From positions 107,093-171,092 of the forward strand of contig DACB01000016.1 in assembly GCA_002494495.1 (NCBI GenBank): DNA of 64,000 bases. Reading direction: 5' to 3'. This document shows positions 35,834 to 45,233 of the stretch, one piece after another. The position numbers and the translations under genes were made by a program. The notes beneath the pieces were generated by a model. The model saw only the letters and a list, made by a program, of their open reading frames with translations, was not told the DNA's origin and did not search any database. The stretch is from Methanobacterium sp. UBA294. Lineage in GTDB: Archaea; Methanobacteriota; Methanobacteria; Methanobacteriales; Methanobacteriaceae. Numbering within the stretch: the first letter of the stretch is position 1; the number at the start of each line of letters is the position of its first letter.

Positions 35834-36109
35834 ATGAAGGTAACAGATTTTTTAGGAAAAAGAGTGGTGGATAAAAGGGCTATGGAAATTGGTAAAATTT
35901 CCGATGTATTTATCGAGCCTGATCAAGCCATAATTACTGGAATTGAAATATCTACTGGTGAATTTGGCCTCAGAAGAACTGATTTATACATCACACCTGA
36001 TGAGATAGATGAAGTGGGAGATTATGTTCTATTGAAAGTTGAAAAATCTGATTTAAGGAAGGTTGACGAATCAGATGAAAAAGAAAAAACCACACTGGAA
36101 TTTGACTAA
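35834..36109 (+). CDS. PRC-barrel domain protein
   Basis: 91 residues. MKVTDFLGKRVVDKRAMEIGKISDVFIEPDQAIITGIEIS is a complete PRC-barrel opening, with a short charged tail. Related single-domain PRC proteins are abundant in euryarchaea and have been linked to cell division (CdpB-type) and RNA processing. Which role applies here cannot be told. Its final codons, AAAACCACACTGG, recur twice downstream. Confidence 0.87.
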   Translation: MKVTDFLGKRVVDKRAMEIGKISDVFIEPDQAIITGIEISTGEFGLRRTDLYITPDEIDEVGDYVLLKVEKSDLRKVDESDEKEKTTLEFD

Positions 36110-36184
36110 AAAAACCACACTAGTTGAATAAAAACTATAATAATGAATAAAACACGATAAATAGTTGATTAAAACCACACTGGT
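36087..36184. repeat. Dispersed copies of the PRC gene tail
   Basis: AAAACCACACT occurs at about 36087, 36111 and 36171; the first lies inside the gene end, the others in the spacer. Confidence 0.6.
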
Positions 36185-36259
36185 TTAAATAAAATCACAA
36201 TGTTTGTTAATTAACCTTAAAAAAAGTAATTCTATAAAATAATAAGGGAGGAACTAAAC

Positions 36260-36604
36260 ATGGAAGTCCATGCACAAGGAAAAAGTATCATAAAGGGTTC
36301 TCATGTACGATATACCGGTACTGGAAGTGCGGGTGAAGTATTAGATATAAAATCAGATGATGAAGGAACCTGGGCCAAGATAGACACCACGGATCTCTGG
36401 TACAATAGCGAGTTTCTTGAGCCCATAAATCCGCGAGAATATGAACGCCTCAAACTCAGGAACCAACGTCGTAAAGAAGTTTCAGCAAAGGATGATGAAC
36501 AAGAGACTACCAAATCAAAAGATGATATCGCAAAAGCTGTTAATAGCAAGAAAAAACTCGAAGACGTGGATATGAGCAACGAACTATGTGATGGTGGGGG
36601 ATAA
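36260..36604 (+). CDS. DUF2098 methanogen protein
   Basis: 114 residues. IIKGSHVRYTGTGSAGEVLDIKSDDEGTWAKIDTTDLWYNSEFLE is the conserved methanogen DUF2098 core, an SH3-like barrel by appearance. The tail is charged and ends MSNELCDGGG. GGAGG precedes the ATG. The function is unknown but the family is nearly limited to methanogens. Confidence 0.83.
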   Translation: MEVHAQGKSIIKGSHVRYTGTGSAGEVLDIKSDDEGTWAKIDTTDLWYNSEFLEPINPREYERLKLRNQRRKEVSAKDDEQETTKSKDDIAKAVNSKKKLEDVDMSNELCDGGG

Positions 36605-36938
36605 AACCCTATTTTATTTTATTGATTTAAATTGATTTTAAGAGTGACTCTAAAAGAATTATTTTAATATTTTGAGAATTACGGTTTTTTTTTGAATTAA
36701 CATTGGATGTTTTATATTTGAGTTTAAATTTCAGGGAATGTCAAATTTGAGACTACACTTTTCAAATATCCCGAGGTAATGACTTCATTTTAAATAATAT
36801 TAAATTAACCATCGGTAGTTAATGTTTTAGGTATTTCTAACTGATGAGAGAATCCAGGAAAAAGATTGGATTTAATAGTAATAATTACATTTAAAATAAT
36901 AGAATAAAATAGAATAGAATAATTAGAGGGGGGAAATT
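36605..36938. other. Intergenic region, AT-rich
   Basis: 334 bases between DUF2098 and the flavodoxin-ferredoxin gene. No gene was seen. A CTGATGAGAG string near 36841 recalls a hammerhead or box C core but has no partner elements. Confidence 0.6.
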
Positions 36939-37730
36939 ATGAATAATAGCGATATCATCGATTTTTATTATTTCTCTGGTACTGGAAACACCCTTTTAGT
37001 GGTTAAAGAAATGAAGAAAACCTTCGAAACAAAAGACATCACCACTAATATGTTTAAAATAGAAGAATCAAACCCAAATAAAATCAACCCAAATCATACC
37101 ATCGGTTTGGGTTTTCCTGTTGCTGAACTATCCACCTATAAATTTGTCTGGGAATTTATTAAATCATTACCAAAAACAGAGGGAACAGAAATATTTATGG
37201 TAGATACACTTGCAGGATTTTCTGGCGGAATTGTAGGGCCGGTTAGGCGGATCATTGGAAAAAAAGGCTACCAGCCCATAGGGGCCTGTGAAATAGTAAT
37301 GCCTCCTAATATTTTCTATATTGAAGATGAAGAAGTATGTGAAAAGAAGGTGAAAAAGGGACTTAAAAAGGCCCGAAAGTATGCAGATGCACTGATAAAA
37401 GGGAATTCTCATTGGGGTAGAGTACCTATACTTTCTGACGCCATTTACTACACTTCATTAGTTGGACTGAAAGTAACTGAAACCAATTTAAACCAGAAAT
37501 TATTGAGTTTAAATCCAGATTTTCACCGTTGCAGTAAATGTGGAATTTGCTACAGGCTATGCCCTGTGGATAATATTAAAATAGATGAAGAACAGTATCC
37601 AGAACATCTAAACCACTGCCAATACTGTTTAAGATGCACTTCATTTTGTCCAAAAAAAGCCATACCCTGCCCAATAAATTATAAAGGGAATACATATCGG
37701 GCCATAAAAGCAAAAGAACTTTTAAACTAA
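36939..37730 (+). CDS. EFR1-type flavodoxin-ferredoxin fusion
   Basis: 263 residues. The N-terminal flavodoxin-like domain starts IIDFYYFSGTGNTLLVVKEM (FMN phosphate loop SGTGNT). The C-terminus carries two 4Fe-4S motifs: CSKCGICYRLCP near 197 and CQYCLRCTSFCP near 222. EFR1 proteins move electrons between ferredoxin-level donors and flavin; partners are unknown. GAGGGGGG precedes the ATG. It begins a run with two unknown proteins. Confidence 0.88.
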   Translation: MNNSDIIDFYYFSGTGNTLLVVKEMKKTFETKDITTNMFKIEESNPNKINPNHTIGLGFPVAELSTYKFVWEFIKSLPKTEGTEIFMVDTLAGFSGGIVGPVRRIIGKKGYQPIGACEIVMPPNIFYIEDEEVCEKKVKKGLKKARKYADALIKGNSHWGRVPILSDAIYYTSLVGLKVTETNLNQKLLSLNPDFHRCSKCGICYRLCPVDNIKIDEEQYPEHLNHCQYCLRCTSFCPKKAIPCPINYKGNTYRAIKAKELLN

Positions 37731-37775
37731 AATAAAAATAAAAGATATATTGAAAATCTTTAATAGGGGATATAC

Positions 37776-38390
37776 ATGACCGATTATAGTTTAGATGATA
37801 AAAGGCTGGACATAAAAAAATTGGCCCATGAAGTACTTGAAAATGAACAGTTATTTAATGAATTGCTATCTGGAGTTAAATCCAAAGACGACACCATCAG
37901 ATCAAACAGTTTCAAAACTCTTCTACTGATTAGTGAAGAAGAACCAGAATTCTTATACCCAAAATGGGATTATTTTCAGGAGATGCTTAAGAGCCCCAAC
38001 AGCTACCATAAGTACGTAGCCATCTACATCCTGGCCAACCTAACCAGTGTAGATGAGGAAAATAGGTTCAACGATATATTCCATGACTACTATGGGATAT
38101 TTGGTGGTGAGAAAGTAATGACTGCATCCCACGTAGCATTGAATTCACCAAACATCATAAAAAACAAGCCAGAGTTAGAATCAAAAATAATTGAAACCTT
38201 TTTAAACATCGATACCATTCATAAGGGTAAGCAGAAGGAACTGGTGAAGGCCTATATCATAGAAGCTTTGATAAAGATCTATCCAGATGCTCATGATAAA
38301 GATAAAATCCAGGAGTTTGTAGAATCACAACTTGAAAGTTCAAGTCCAAAGACCAGGGACCTGGCCTCCTGTTTCCTGGATATATGTTAA
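37776..38390 (+). CDS. Helical HEAT-like repeat protein, unknown function
   Basis: 204 residues, all-helical. Repeated helix pairs such as NELLSGVKSKDDTIRSNSFKTLLLISEE and KSPNSYHKYVAIYILANLT suggest HEAT/ARM repeats, usually protein-binding scaffolds. GGGGAT precedes the ATG. It follows the EFR1 gene by 45 bases and probably shares its transcript. Confidence 0.7.
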   Translation: MTDYSLDDKRLDIKKLAHEVLENEQLFNELLSGVKSKDDTIRSNSFKTLLLISEEEPEFLYPKWDYFQEMLKSPNSYHKYVAIYILANLTSVDEENRFNDIFHDYYGIFGGEKVMTASHVALNSPNIIKNKPELESKIIETFLNIDTIHKGKQKELVKAYIIEALIKIYPDAHDKDKIQEFVESQLESSSPKTRDLASCFLDIC

Positions 38391-38438
38391 AATAAAAGTA
38401 TATATACCTTGAACATCCATAATAATTTTGTTGATAGA

Positions 38439-38750
38439 ATGGGTAAGAGTATAATGGTCCATACACTTCCTGATAGAAAAAATAACTTCAGAATTTGGGT
38501 AGACAAGGTCAAGTCACCCAACAAATACCATGATAAACAGGTTAAAAAATCTGTATATATCCGCGGATCAGGGAAACTTTCAGGTAAAATTTTTAAAAAC
38601 TGGCATAACATTCAATCAAGTTCCAGAAAAGAGTATCTGAATAAAATCAGATTAATGGAAGAAATCAGACAGCGGAAATTAGATGAAAAAATAGTTAACT
38701 TCGTTTACGCCCCCAGGTATGCCTCTCCCATCAGTTCAGGAAGTAAATAA
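38439..38750 (+). CDS. Small basic hypothetical protein
   Basis: 103 residues from the ATG at 38439; a TTG at 38409 and an ATG at 38454 are alternatives. The sequence is rich in Lys and Arg (DRKNNFRIWVDKVKSPNKYHDKQVKKSVYIRGSGK) and ends YAPRYASPISSGSK. It could bind nucleic acid. No family is recognised. It follows the HEAT-like gene on the same strand. Confidence 0.5.
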   Translation: MGKSIMVHTLPDRKNNFRIWVDKVKSPNKYHDKQVKKSVYIRGSGKLSGKIFKNWHNIQSSSRKEYLNKIRLMEEIRQRKLDEKIVNFVYAPRYASPISSGSK

Positions 38751-38878
38751 ATTTAATTTTAGTATTCATTCCATAGTTAGTATGATCTTCAATTAACTTT
38801 CTGATTATCACGAACACATCTTTTATATCCCATTTTAATTTTTTTTATCCCATTTTAGAAATTGAAAAATAATATTAA

Positions 38879-39424
38879 TCAGTTTACACTTGGATCCTGG
38901 ATGGATACGCAGAACCGACACAGGGCGCTGGGAGTATCAAGCTGTTTCTGTCTCACTGGACATAGATATTGACCATCTATGAATTTTAACTTAAATCCAC
39001 CCGGAAAAATGGTCCCTACAGGATGGACGGGTTCTTCCTTGATGAATGTACTATAGAGGGCTATTATCCTGGCTATCTTTAGAAAACACAGCTCATTAAC
39101 GCTTTTCGCATCTGCCTTTTGCAACTCCAGAACATTTAGAAAGTCTTTAAGCTTAGCAACATCTACATTACCAGTATAATCCCCCTCATCATCCTTTACG
39201 TCCTTTATTTTGGTTAAATATGCCTTGGAAAATCTTTCTATGTAATCCTCTCTGTAAGGGGATTGCATATACTTAGCATCTTCCTTTAAAAAATCGGTTG
39301 CCTTCATTATCTTCCAGATATCAACCTCTGAAGCCTCAACTTTTATGATGGAAAGGAGATCTTCTTTACTCAATTCATCGTAATCATGAAGTTTGTTCAG
39401 TTCATCAAGTTCCTTTACTGTCAA
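38879..39424 (-). CDS. DUF2115/UPF0305 family protein
   Basis: 181 residues. The C-terminal signature is clear: HPVGTIFPGGFKLKFIDG, then YLCPVRQKQLDTPSALCRFC, with three conserved cysteines that could bind metal. The TTG start has AGGGG six bases upstream. It begins 13 bases after the Hel308 stop, so the two form an operon in this genome. The family occurs in methanogens; function unknown. Confidence 0.85.
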   Translation of the reverse strand: MTVKELDELNKLHDYDELSKEDLLSIIKVEASEVDIWKIMKATDFLKEDAKYMQSPYREDYIERFSKAYLTKIKDVKDDEGDYTGNVDVAKLKDFLNVLELQKADAKSVNELCFLKIARIIALYSTFIKEEPVHPVGTIFPGGFKLKFIDGQYLCPVRQKQLDTPSALCRFCVSIQDPSVN

Positions 39425-39437
39425 AATTCTACCCCTG

Positions 39438-41516
39438 TTAAATCAGTTTATCCTGATAACTCCTGACTATACTATCTGCAATTTTTGGACCTATCCCTTC
39501 TACCCTTAGAAGTTCTTCCCTTGATACATGCCTTAAATCTGTGCCAAATACCTTGACCAGTGCCCGGGCTCTTTTCCGGCCCAGTCTCTTGATACCAACC
39601 ACCAGAGGTATCAGCTCCTCCTTAACACCATAATATAAACGGGCTGAGAGGATTTCAAGATCCTGAGTATGATTATAGATGTTCAGAACCTCACACATCT
39701 CCTTGAAAAATTTCACCATCAAAGATGCATCGTAGGCTGTCCTACGGGTTCCTGCTGCGTAGACATGGAATGCATTTTCAATCTGGTACTCGGTGCGCTC
39801 CTCAACCCATTCCATCAGTGTGGCTGCTGTGGCTTCTGAGTTACCAATATCTACTACAAACACTCCTTTATTGTTGAGCTTCTCTCTAACCGGTTCTTTA
39901 CTCTTCCTTCCCTTAAACGATACGGGTATTATGTCTGGTGTCTTGGATACCTCATATAGTAGGCTGTAAATATCCAGCTTTTCTATACTGGACAGGTACT
40001 CCTTGAGCCTCACTGCTGTCTCCACTGAATAATTAGTTTTAGCCACTAAATTCCCCAGGGGAGTGGTTTTCAATCCTTCAGGGGTGGGCCTTATGAGACC
40101 ATGACCCATAAGAAATTCCAGTGCCTGGTTAATATCGTATTCCATGCTGTCTGCACTGAACACACTCAGGTACTGGTTGTTGCACATCTGGTATCCATAG
40201 AAAGTCTGTTTGAAGAATTCCTGTATCTCCTCAGGAGTTTTAGAAAGGGAAGATGCGATCTGAACTATGATCTGCTTGTAAACAGCATCTTTATTTTCCA
40301 GTAACTTGGAGTTGGTTGGTTCAATCTCCCCGTAAACATAATGTTCCTTTAGATTATAGGCTTCATCCAAATTCTTTGCAATTAAATATGAATATCCTTC
40401 CTTATCATATCCAGGACGACCAGCACGACCAGACATCTGCTCGTAATCAAACACCGGTATTGACTGTGGTCCCTGGGATGTCCAGCGGGTATAATCCCTT
40501 ATTATAACACTTTTTGATGGGAGATTAACACCATACATTAAACTAGGAGTAGCGGTAATCATGTACAGGTTACCCTCACGGAATTCGTCTTCTATAATCT
40601 CTTTCTGTTTATCAAATAGCCCTGCATGGTGAAATGCTATTCCGTTCTCTACGCATTCCGCCAGTTTAAGACATACGCTGGTGGGTCTGGAACCCCTCCT
40701 TCTGGGGACATCCAGTATTTTCTCCGCCACTTCTTTAAAGACTTTTTTGCGTTCTGTAGGGATTACTTTCTTTATTTTCCCGGAGATGTAGTTTGCCAGG
40801 GACTCAGTGAATCTCCTGGTGGAGACAAATACCAGTATCTGGCTTGATTCTTCCATGGAAGTTTTTAAAACCCTTAATATCACGTCATTTTTATTTTTTA
40901 ACTCCATTTCCTCTGTGCTGAGCACGTCTTTGTAGAGGGGAACTGGTCTGAAGACATGTTCCACCACATGGGCGTCCAACCAGTTGGCAATTTCTATCAT
41001 ATTCTTCAAAGTGGCGGAAAGAGCAATTATTCGCATGCCCTGGTTTATGATGTGTGATCGGGTAAGGGCGCATTCCATGGTCGGCCCCCTACTGTATTCT
41101 CCAAGCATGTGGAATTCATCCACTATGAGTAGGTCCACTTCTCTTAGTGTGTTCCAGCTGAAACGGGTTAGGACATCGAATGATTCAAACACCATCACCG
41201 CCAGATCAGAAGATCCAGGGTGTTTACCCACCTTATAACCGTGTGTTTCAAACTGTTTAAACTCCTTGAGTTTCTCGTTCTGGATGGATATAAGCGGGAC
41301 AGCATAGACCACTTTACCCCCCTTTTGCAGGGTATCTAATGCAGCCATCACCCCCAGTAGAGTTTTTCCACTTGCAGTGGGAATGGCCAGTATATAGTTG
41401 TGGTCATCCTCCAGAAAACCTGCCTCTACCACTGCCTTCTGTGCAGGATTGAGCTCCTTTATCTGGGGATAGCTTTCCTTGATTATATTTCTTATTTGTG
41501 GTTTTACCGATTCCAT
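39438..41516 (-). CDS. hel308: Hel308-type superfamily 2 DNA helicase
   Basis: 692 residues. Hel308/Hjm unwinds lagging strands at stalled forks. Motifs in order: LNPAQKAVVEAGF (Q-like), Walker A IPTASGKT with Lys51, DEFHMLGEYSRGPTMECA (motif II reads DEFH), ALSATLKN, ITATPSLMYGVNLP, and motif VI QMSGRAGRPGYDKEG. A winged helix and ratchet follow, ending in a helix-hairpin-helix (ELLRVEGIGPKIADSIVRSY). Length is normal for the family. DUF2115 follows 13 bases downstream. Confidence 0.93.
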   Translation of the reverse strand: MESVKPQIRNIIKESYPQIKELNPAQKAVVEAGFLEDDHNYILAIPTASGKTLLGVMAALDTLQKGGKVVYAVPLISIQNEKLKEFKQFETHGYKVGKHPGSSDLAVMVFESFDVLTRFSWNTLREVDLLIVDEFHMLGEYSRGPTMECALTRSHIINQGMRIIALSATLKNMIEIANWLDAHVVEHVFRPVPLYKDVLSTEEMELKNKNDVILRVLKTSMEESSQILVFVSTRRFTESLANYISGKIKKVIPTERKKVFKEVAEKILDVPRRRGSRPTSVCLKLAECVENGIAFHHAGLFDKQKEIIEDEFREGNLYMITATPSLMYGVNLPSKSVIIRDYTRWTSQGPQSIPVFDYEQMSGRAGRPGYDKEGYSYLIAKNLDEAYNLKEHYVYGEIEPTNSKLLENKDAVYKQIIVQIASSLSKTPEEIQEFFKQTFYGYQMCNNQYLSVFSADSMEYDINQALEFLMGHGLIRPTPEGLKTTPLGNLVAKTNYSVETAVRLKEYLSSIEKLDIYSLLYEVSKTPDIIPVSFKGRKSKEPVREKLNNKGVFVVDIGNSEATAATLMEWVEERTEYQIENAFHVYAAGTRRTAYDASLMVKFFKEMCEVLNIYNHTQDLEILSARLYYGVKEELIPLVVGIKRLGRKRARALVKVFGTDLRHVSREELLRVEGIGPKIADSIVRSYQDKLI

Positions 41517-41598
41517 GGGATTCCGTTTTTTTAATTTAATTAGAATAAATTCATATCTTATTATTGGATAAAATACATTTTTATTGGAGAAAATTTCG

Positions 41599-42069
41599 TT
41601 AAATCTTCTCTTTTTTAATTACCTTAATATCAGATATCCTGGTTGAGGGGTACTGCCCATCTTCATCCTTTTCTACGCTTTTTACCATATCCCATATGGT
41701 TAAAAGGGCCACGCTCACTCCGGTCAGGGCTTCCATCTCCACACCAGTCTTACCAGTGGACCGCACAGTTGCCGTGGCATCTATACTGTCTATAGCCACC
41801 TGGAAGTCTATGTCTATCCCGGTGATTTTCAGGGAATGGCATAGGGGAATGAGGTGGTGAGTTTTCTTTACCGCGGTTATGGCAGCTATCTGTGCCGTGG
41901 TAAGCACGTTACCCTTCTTAATTTCCTCTTTTTCTATGAGCTTAATTGTATTTTCCTTTAGGTGTATGGTGCCCTTTGCCTGGGCAGTCCTTTTCTGGAT
42001 GGGTTTATCTCCCACTTCCACCATCTTAACACCCTTAGGTGTTAGGTGGGTTAAATCTTCTGAAGCCAA
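41599..42069 (-). CDS. moaC: Cyclic pyranopterin monophosphate synthase MoaC
   Basis: 156 residues. It converts the MoaA product to cyclic pyranopterin monophosphate on the way to molybdopterin (tungstopterin), needed by formylmethanofuran dehydrogenase. HLTPKGVKMVEVGDKPIQKRTAQAKG, THHLIPLCHSLKITGI and GVEMEALTGVSVALLTIWDMVKS are the family core; KDEDGQYP closes the active site. The TTG start has AAGGTGG upstream. Other moa genes are not nearby. Confidence 0.95.
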   Translation of the reverse strand: MASEDLTHLTPKGVKMVEVGDKPIQKRTAQAKGTIHLKENTIKLIEKEEIKKGNVLTTAQIAAITAVKKTHHLIPLCHSLKITGIDIDFQVAIDSIDATATVRSTGKTGVEMEALTGVSVALLTIWDMVKSVEKDEDGQYPSTRISDIKVIKKEKI

Positions 42070-42218
42070 TCTTGTTCCACCTTAGTTTTATGTTTAAATT
42101 TTAAATTTTCAAGGTTATATTAATTTACATAGAGCATTTTACAAGTACAACTAATTTTAAATTGAACTCTGAGTTGATGGAGGACTTTTATTTATCTAAG
42201 GATTTTTTAAAATATTGT

Positions 42219-43289
42219 CTAATAGGGTACTTCAAAATATCCATATTTCTGTGCTTTAAGAGGTGTATTTTCAGCCATTTTATGTCTTAAATCCTTGTTC
42301 TGATTTATTTTATCAAGAGCTTCCCCTAGGGCCACCGGATCTTCTGGTTCCACCAGTAAACCAACATCGGGTGTGACCAGTTCTATTACTCCACCCACAT
42401 CAGTGGCCACTGCTGGTAATCCACAGGCAAACGCCTCAAGTAAGGTTATGGGGAATCCTTCAGATATGCTGGGAAGGACGAAAACATCCGCAGATGGCAT
42501 GATCTGTTCTACATCCCTCCGGGCGCCTGTAAAGTGCACATCCTCTATTCTGTTTGTTTTAACAGTTTCCTGGAGCTCACCCATCAAATAGCCGTCGCCA
42601 ACTATCACCAGCTCTGCCGGGGATTTCATCTGTTTTTTTGCCTCCAGGAGATATTTCAGTCCTTTCTGGGGCACCAAATTACCCACAAAGAGTATCAGAT
42701 TTTTTTGCGGGTCTAGTGCGAGTTTTTCTCTAAAATCAGTTTTTATCTGGGGTTTGAATTTTTCCAGATCCACTGCATTGTGTGTGACTTTTATTTTACC
42801 ATCAACACCATTTACATCCAGTTTAAATATCTGTTCCTTGATTGCTTCATCCACCACAGCTATGTAATCAGTTTTATTTAACACGTACTTTATTAGCGGC
42901 CTTAATAATGGATTTGAAGAGTGGACGAATATATCTGTTCCGTGTACAGTTACAGCAACCTTTTTCCGGGTGAGTCCTCCTACCAGGACGGCAATTAAAC
43001 CCGGGGGGATCAGGAAGTGGGCATGTATCAGATCTATGTCGTACTTCCTTACCATGGAGATCAGTTTAAAAGTAGCAGATATTAAAAATAGTAATCCTCT
43101 TAAACCCCTGATATTTACTGTGGGCGCAGTTTCTACATGTATTCCATCTATATCTTTAATATCCTGGTGGGGATATGTTAGAACATGGACTTCATCTCCT
43201 CTTTTAACCAGTTCCCGGGATAAAAAGTAGGTGTGTGAGGATACACCGCCGATATGAGGTGGGAATTGACCTAAAATACAGATATTCAT
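42219..43289 (-). CDS. GT4-family glycosyltransferase
   Basis: 356 residues from the ATG at 43289, where GGTGG gives correct spacing; a GTG at 43301 is less likely. The GT-B fold is shown by GQFPPHIGGVSSHTYFLSRELVKRGDEVHVLT, DLIHAHFLIPPG, ILFVGNLVPQKGLKYLLEA and the C-terminal FVLPSISEGFPITLLEAFACGLPAVATDVGG with its EGFPITLLE sugar-nucleotide motif. It probably makes a surface glycan or lipid-linked sugar; the substrate is unknown. Confidence 0.88.
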   Translation of the reverse strand: MNICILGQFPPHIGGVSSHTYFLSRELVKRGDEVHVLTYPHQDIKDIDGIHVETAPTVNIRGLRGLLFLISATFKLISMVRKYDIDLIHAHFLIPPGLIAVLVGGLTRKKVAVTVHGTDIFVHSSNPLLRPLIKYVLNKTDYIAVVDEAIKEQIFKLDVNGVDGKIKVTHNAVDLEKFKPQIKTDFREKLALDPQKNLILFVGNLVPQKGLKYLLEAKKQMKSPAELVIVGDGYLMGELQETVKTNRIEDVHFTGARRDVEQIMPSADVFVLPSISEGFPITLLEAFACGLPAVATDVGGVIELVTPDVGLLVEPEDPVALGEALDKINQNKDLRHKMAENTPLKAQKYGYFEVPY

Positions 43290-43386
43290 GTTTTTGGCCA
43301 CCAGGTTTGAATAAAAATCAATTGGTAAATAAATAATTCAAGTTATGATAAATATATTAACTTTATGAGTAAAATTTCAGGTTATT

Positions 43387-43505
43387 GAAGTATTTTATAG
43401 TAAATAATTCAGGTTATGAAGTAACAATCCAAGTCATGGGATAACAATCCAATTATGATAATAATTTATTTTATAACGTTTATCAAGCTTATTTTGTAAC
43501 GCTCA
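43387..43505. repeat. Imperfect tandem copies after cbiD
   Basis: On the minus strand TGATGAGCGTTACAAAATAA, which includes the cbiD stop, is followed by TGATAAACGTTATAAAATAA. Farther on, TTGGATTGTTA and TTGAATTATTTA units recur. Confidence 0.6.
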
Positions 43506-44609
43506 TCAATCCCTTATTTCAACATGATGGTTGGTATTTAACACAGTGCCATCCATCTTAACCATAATCACTTCCAACTCTCCAGGAAACCGTTCCTGGC
43601 TCCTATCTTTAACTGACTGGGCAATGCTGTTAAATGTCTCTTCCAGTAGGTCTTCCCCTTCTAGTAAGCCCATCATCTCTTCTGTGGTGTTGGCATTGAA
43701 AATTTTACCAATTAAATTTTTATTTGCACCGTTCAGTGCCGCGTGTGCAGCTATGATTTCCCTCCGCCCATCTGCAACCTTATGTTCTGTGTTGAATATT
43801 CCTGCGGCGAGTTTTATTATTTTACCGGCATGTCCCAGTAGAATTATATGTTTTACATCCATCTCGGCAGCTTGCTGGAGCATGTACCCTGGGAAGTTGC
43901 CCATCTGAATGATCTGATCAGGATATGCAGTTAGTATCTGCTGTGCGATTTTTTCTCCGATGTTGCCGGGTACAAAAATAAGTTCCTGGTATCCTTCAGC
44001 AAGGGCCACGTCCATCTGGCATTTGAAGGATTTTTTATAGCTTTCCAGGTTCATGGAACGGGCGATGCCTGTGGTTCCCAGTATGGAAATACCCCCAATA
44101 ATTCCTAATTTGGGGTTGATGGTTTTTTCTGCAAGTTTTCGTCCGGCAGGAACGGATATCTCCACACATGCACCTTTACCTTCAGGTATTAAATCAGAAA
44201 GATTTTCTTTAATCATCTTCTGAGGCGTGGGATTAATGGCCGGTTTACCTGGCGGCACCTGGAGTCCTGGTTTAGTTACCTGACCCACACCTTCACCGCC
44301 CTTGATAGATATCCCTTCTGTATCGGTGATCCATAGGTCGGCGATGATTTCAATGTTTACAGTCACATCTGGGTCGTTGTAGGGTCTTTTTATCACAGAT
44401 GCCTGTCCGTGGGTATCAGTTAACTTCTTTGTTTTTTCAACTTCAATTTCCAGGTTGCCCATGGGGGTTTTGATGGTGATGATCTTTACATCCTCATCAT
44501 TTAAAACCAGTAGTGCTGCCCGTGCAGCAGCAGTTGCCCCAGAGCCAGTGGTTATTCCGTATTTGATTTCCTCGACTGGCGTATCCGGGTTATTGTAAAT
44601 AGTTTCCAT
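43506..44609 (-). CDS. cbiD: Cobalt-precorrin-5B C(1)-methyltransferase CbiD
   Basis: 367 residues. It methylates C1 of the corrin ring in the anaerobic cobalamin pathway, which supplies corrinoids for the methyltransferases of methanogenesis. Motifs: YGITTGSGATAAARAALL, VSVPAGRKLAEKTINPKLGIIGGISILGTTGIA, VFVPGNIG and ILLGHAGKIIKLAAGIFNTEH. It starts 14 bases after the thioredoxin-like gene. Confidence 0.94.
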   Translation of the reverse strand: METIYNNPDTPVEEIKYGITTGSGATAAARAALLVLNDEDVKIITIKTPMGNLEIEVEKTKKLTDTHGQASVIKRPYNDPDVTVNIEIIADLWITDTEGISIKGGEGVGQVTKPGLQVPPGKPAINPTPQKMIKENLSDLIPEGKGACVEISVPAGRKLAEKTINPKLGIIGGISILGTTGIARSMNLESYKKSFKCQMDVALAEGYQELIFVPGNIGEKIAQQILTAYPDQIIQMGNFPGYMLQQAAEMDVKHIILLGHAGKIIKLAAGIFNTEHKVADGRREIIAAHAALNGANKNLIGKIFNANTTEEMMGLLEGEDLLEETFNSIAQSVKDRSQERFPGELEVIMVKMDGTVLNTNHHVEIRD

Positions 44610-44623
44610 GCCCAGTCATAATT

Positions 44624-44881
44624 TTACTTCAATTCTTCATTAATTGCACTTATCAATTCTTCTTTAGTTGGAGCTCCAACGAACTTTACTACACCATTTA
44701 ATGCTATGGCAGGTACTGCCATGAGATTATATTCAATGGCTTTTTCACGGTCCTTCATTATGTCAATAATTTCTACATCTAGTTTATCAGGCATCTCTAA
44801 TTTAACTTCTTCAACTAGATCTACAGCCATTGGGCAGTAGGGGCATGATGGGGACTTAAAAACTTCAAGTTTAACAACCAT
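44624..44881 (-). CDS. Small archaeal thioredoxin/glutaredoxin-like protein
   Basis: 85 residues. The redox motif C13-P-Y-C16 follows EVFKSPS, and MAVPAIALNGVVKFVG holds the cis-proline loop. This matches the small methanogen family between glutaredoxin and thioredoxin, which reduces disulfides in target enzymes. AAGGTGAT precedes the ATG, and a TATA-like box is visible upstream near 44935. cbiD follows in the same transcript. Confidence 0.92.
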   Translation of the reverse strand: MVVKLEVFKSPSCPYCPMAVDLVEEVKLEMPDKLDVEIIDIMKDREKAIEYNLMAVPAIALNGVVKFVGAPTKEELISAINEELK

Positions 44882-45233
44882 GTTTTATCACCTTTTTTTA
44901 TAATTGTTCAATATTTTTCTGTCCATTAACCCTTATATACTATTTTATATGCGGGTATTTTTAACAGAATTTTTTAAACAGTAATAACCGGAGTTTATAT
45001 AGTAAATATACATTTTTTAAATTTATTAGCCTCATTTTATTGATTTTTTTTGAAAATGTACATGGTTATTCTTATAAAAATTATACAGCTTAATTATTAT
45101 CATATTTCTATGAATTACTAAAAATTTCTAATGAATTAATAAAAAAAATAAAAAAGCTGCATCTTAAAGAAAGTAGTAAGGATTTAATTTTTTTTACCTC
45201 TTACTATCTTTCTTTTATCTGGGTTTTTGCTTG
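44882..45233. other. Intergenic region with promoter and terminator signals
   Basis: 352 bases. Near 44935-44942 the minus strand has a TATA-like element (AGTATATAAG) for the thioredoxin gene. Near 45121-45155 minus-strand T-tracts form a terminator for the channel gene. No gene was seen. Confidence 0.5.
45121..45155 (-). terminator. T-rich terminator of the channel-like gene
   Basis: On the minus strand, GCTTTTTTATTTTTTTTATT follows the gene by about 80 bases, the usual archaeal T-tract form. Confidence 0.45.

Noticed and set aside
36841..36875. Hammerhead-like or box C motif (CTGATGAG)
   Set aside because: No matching stems, cleavage site or box D were found nearby, so it is most likely chance.
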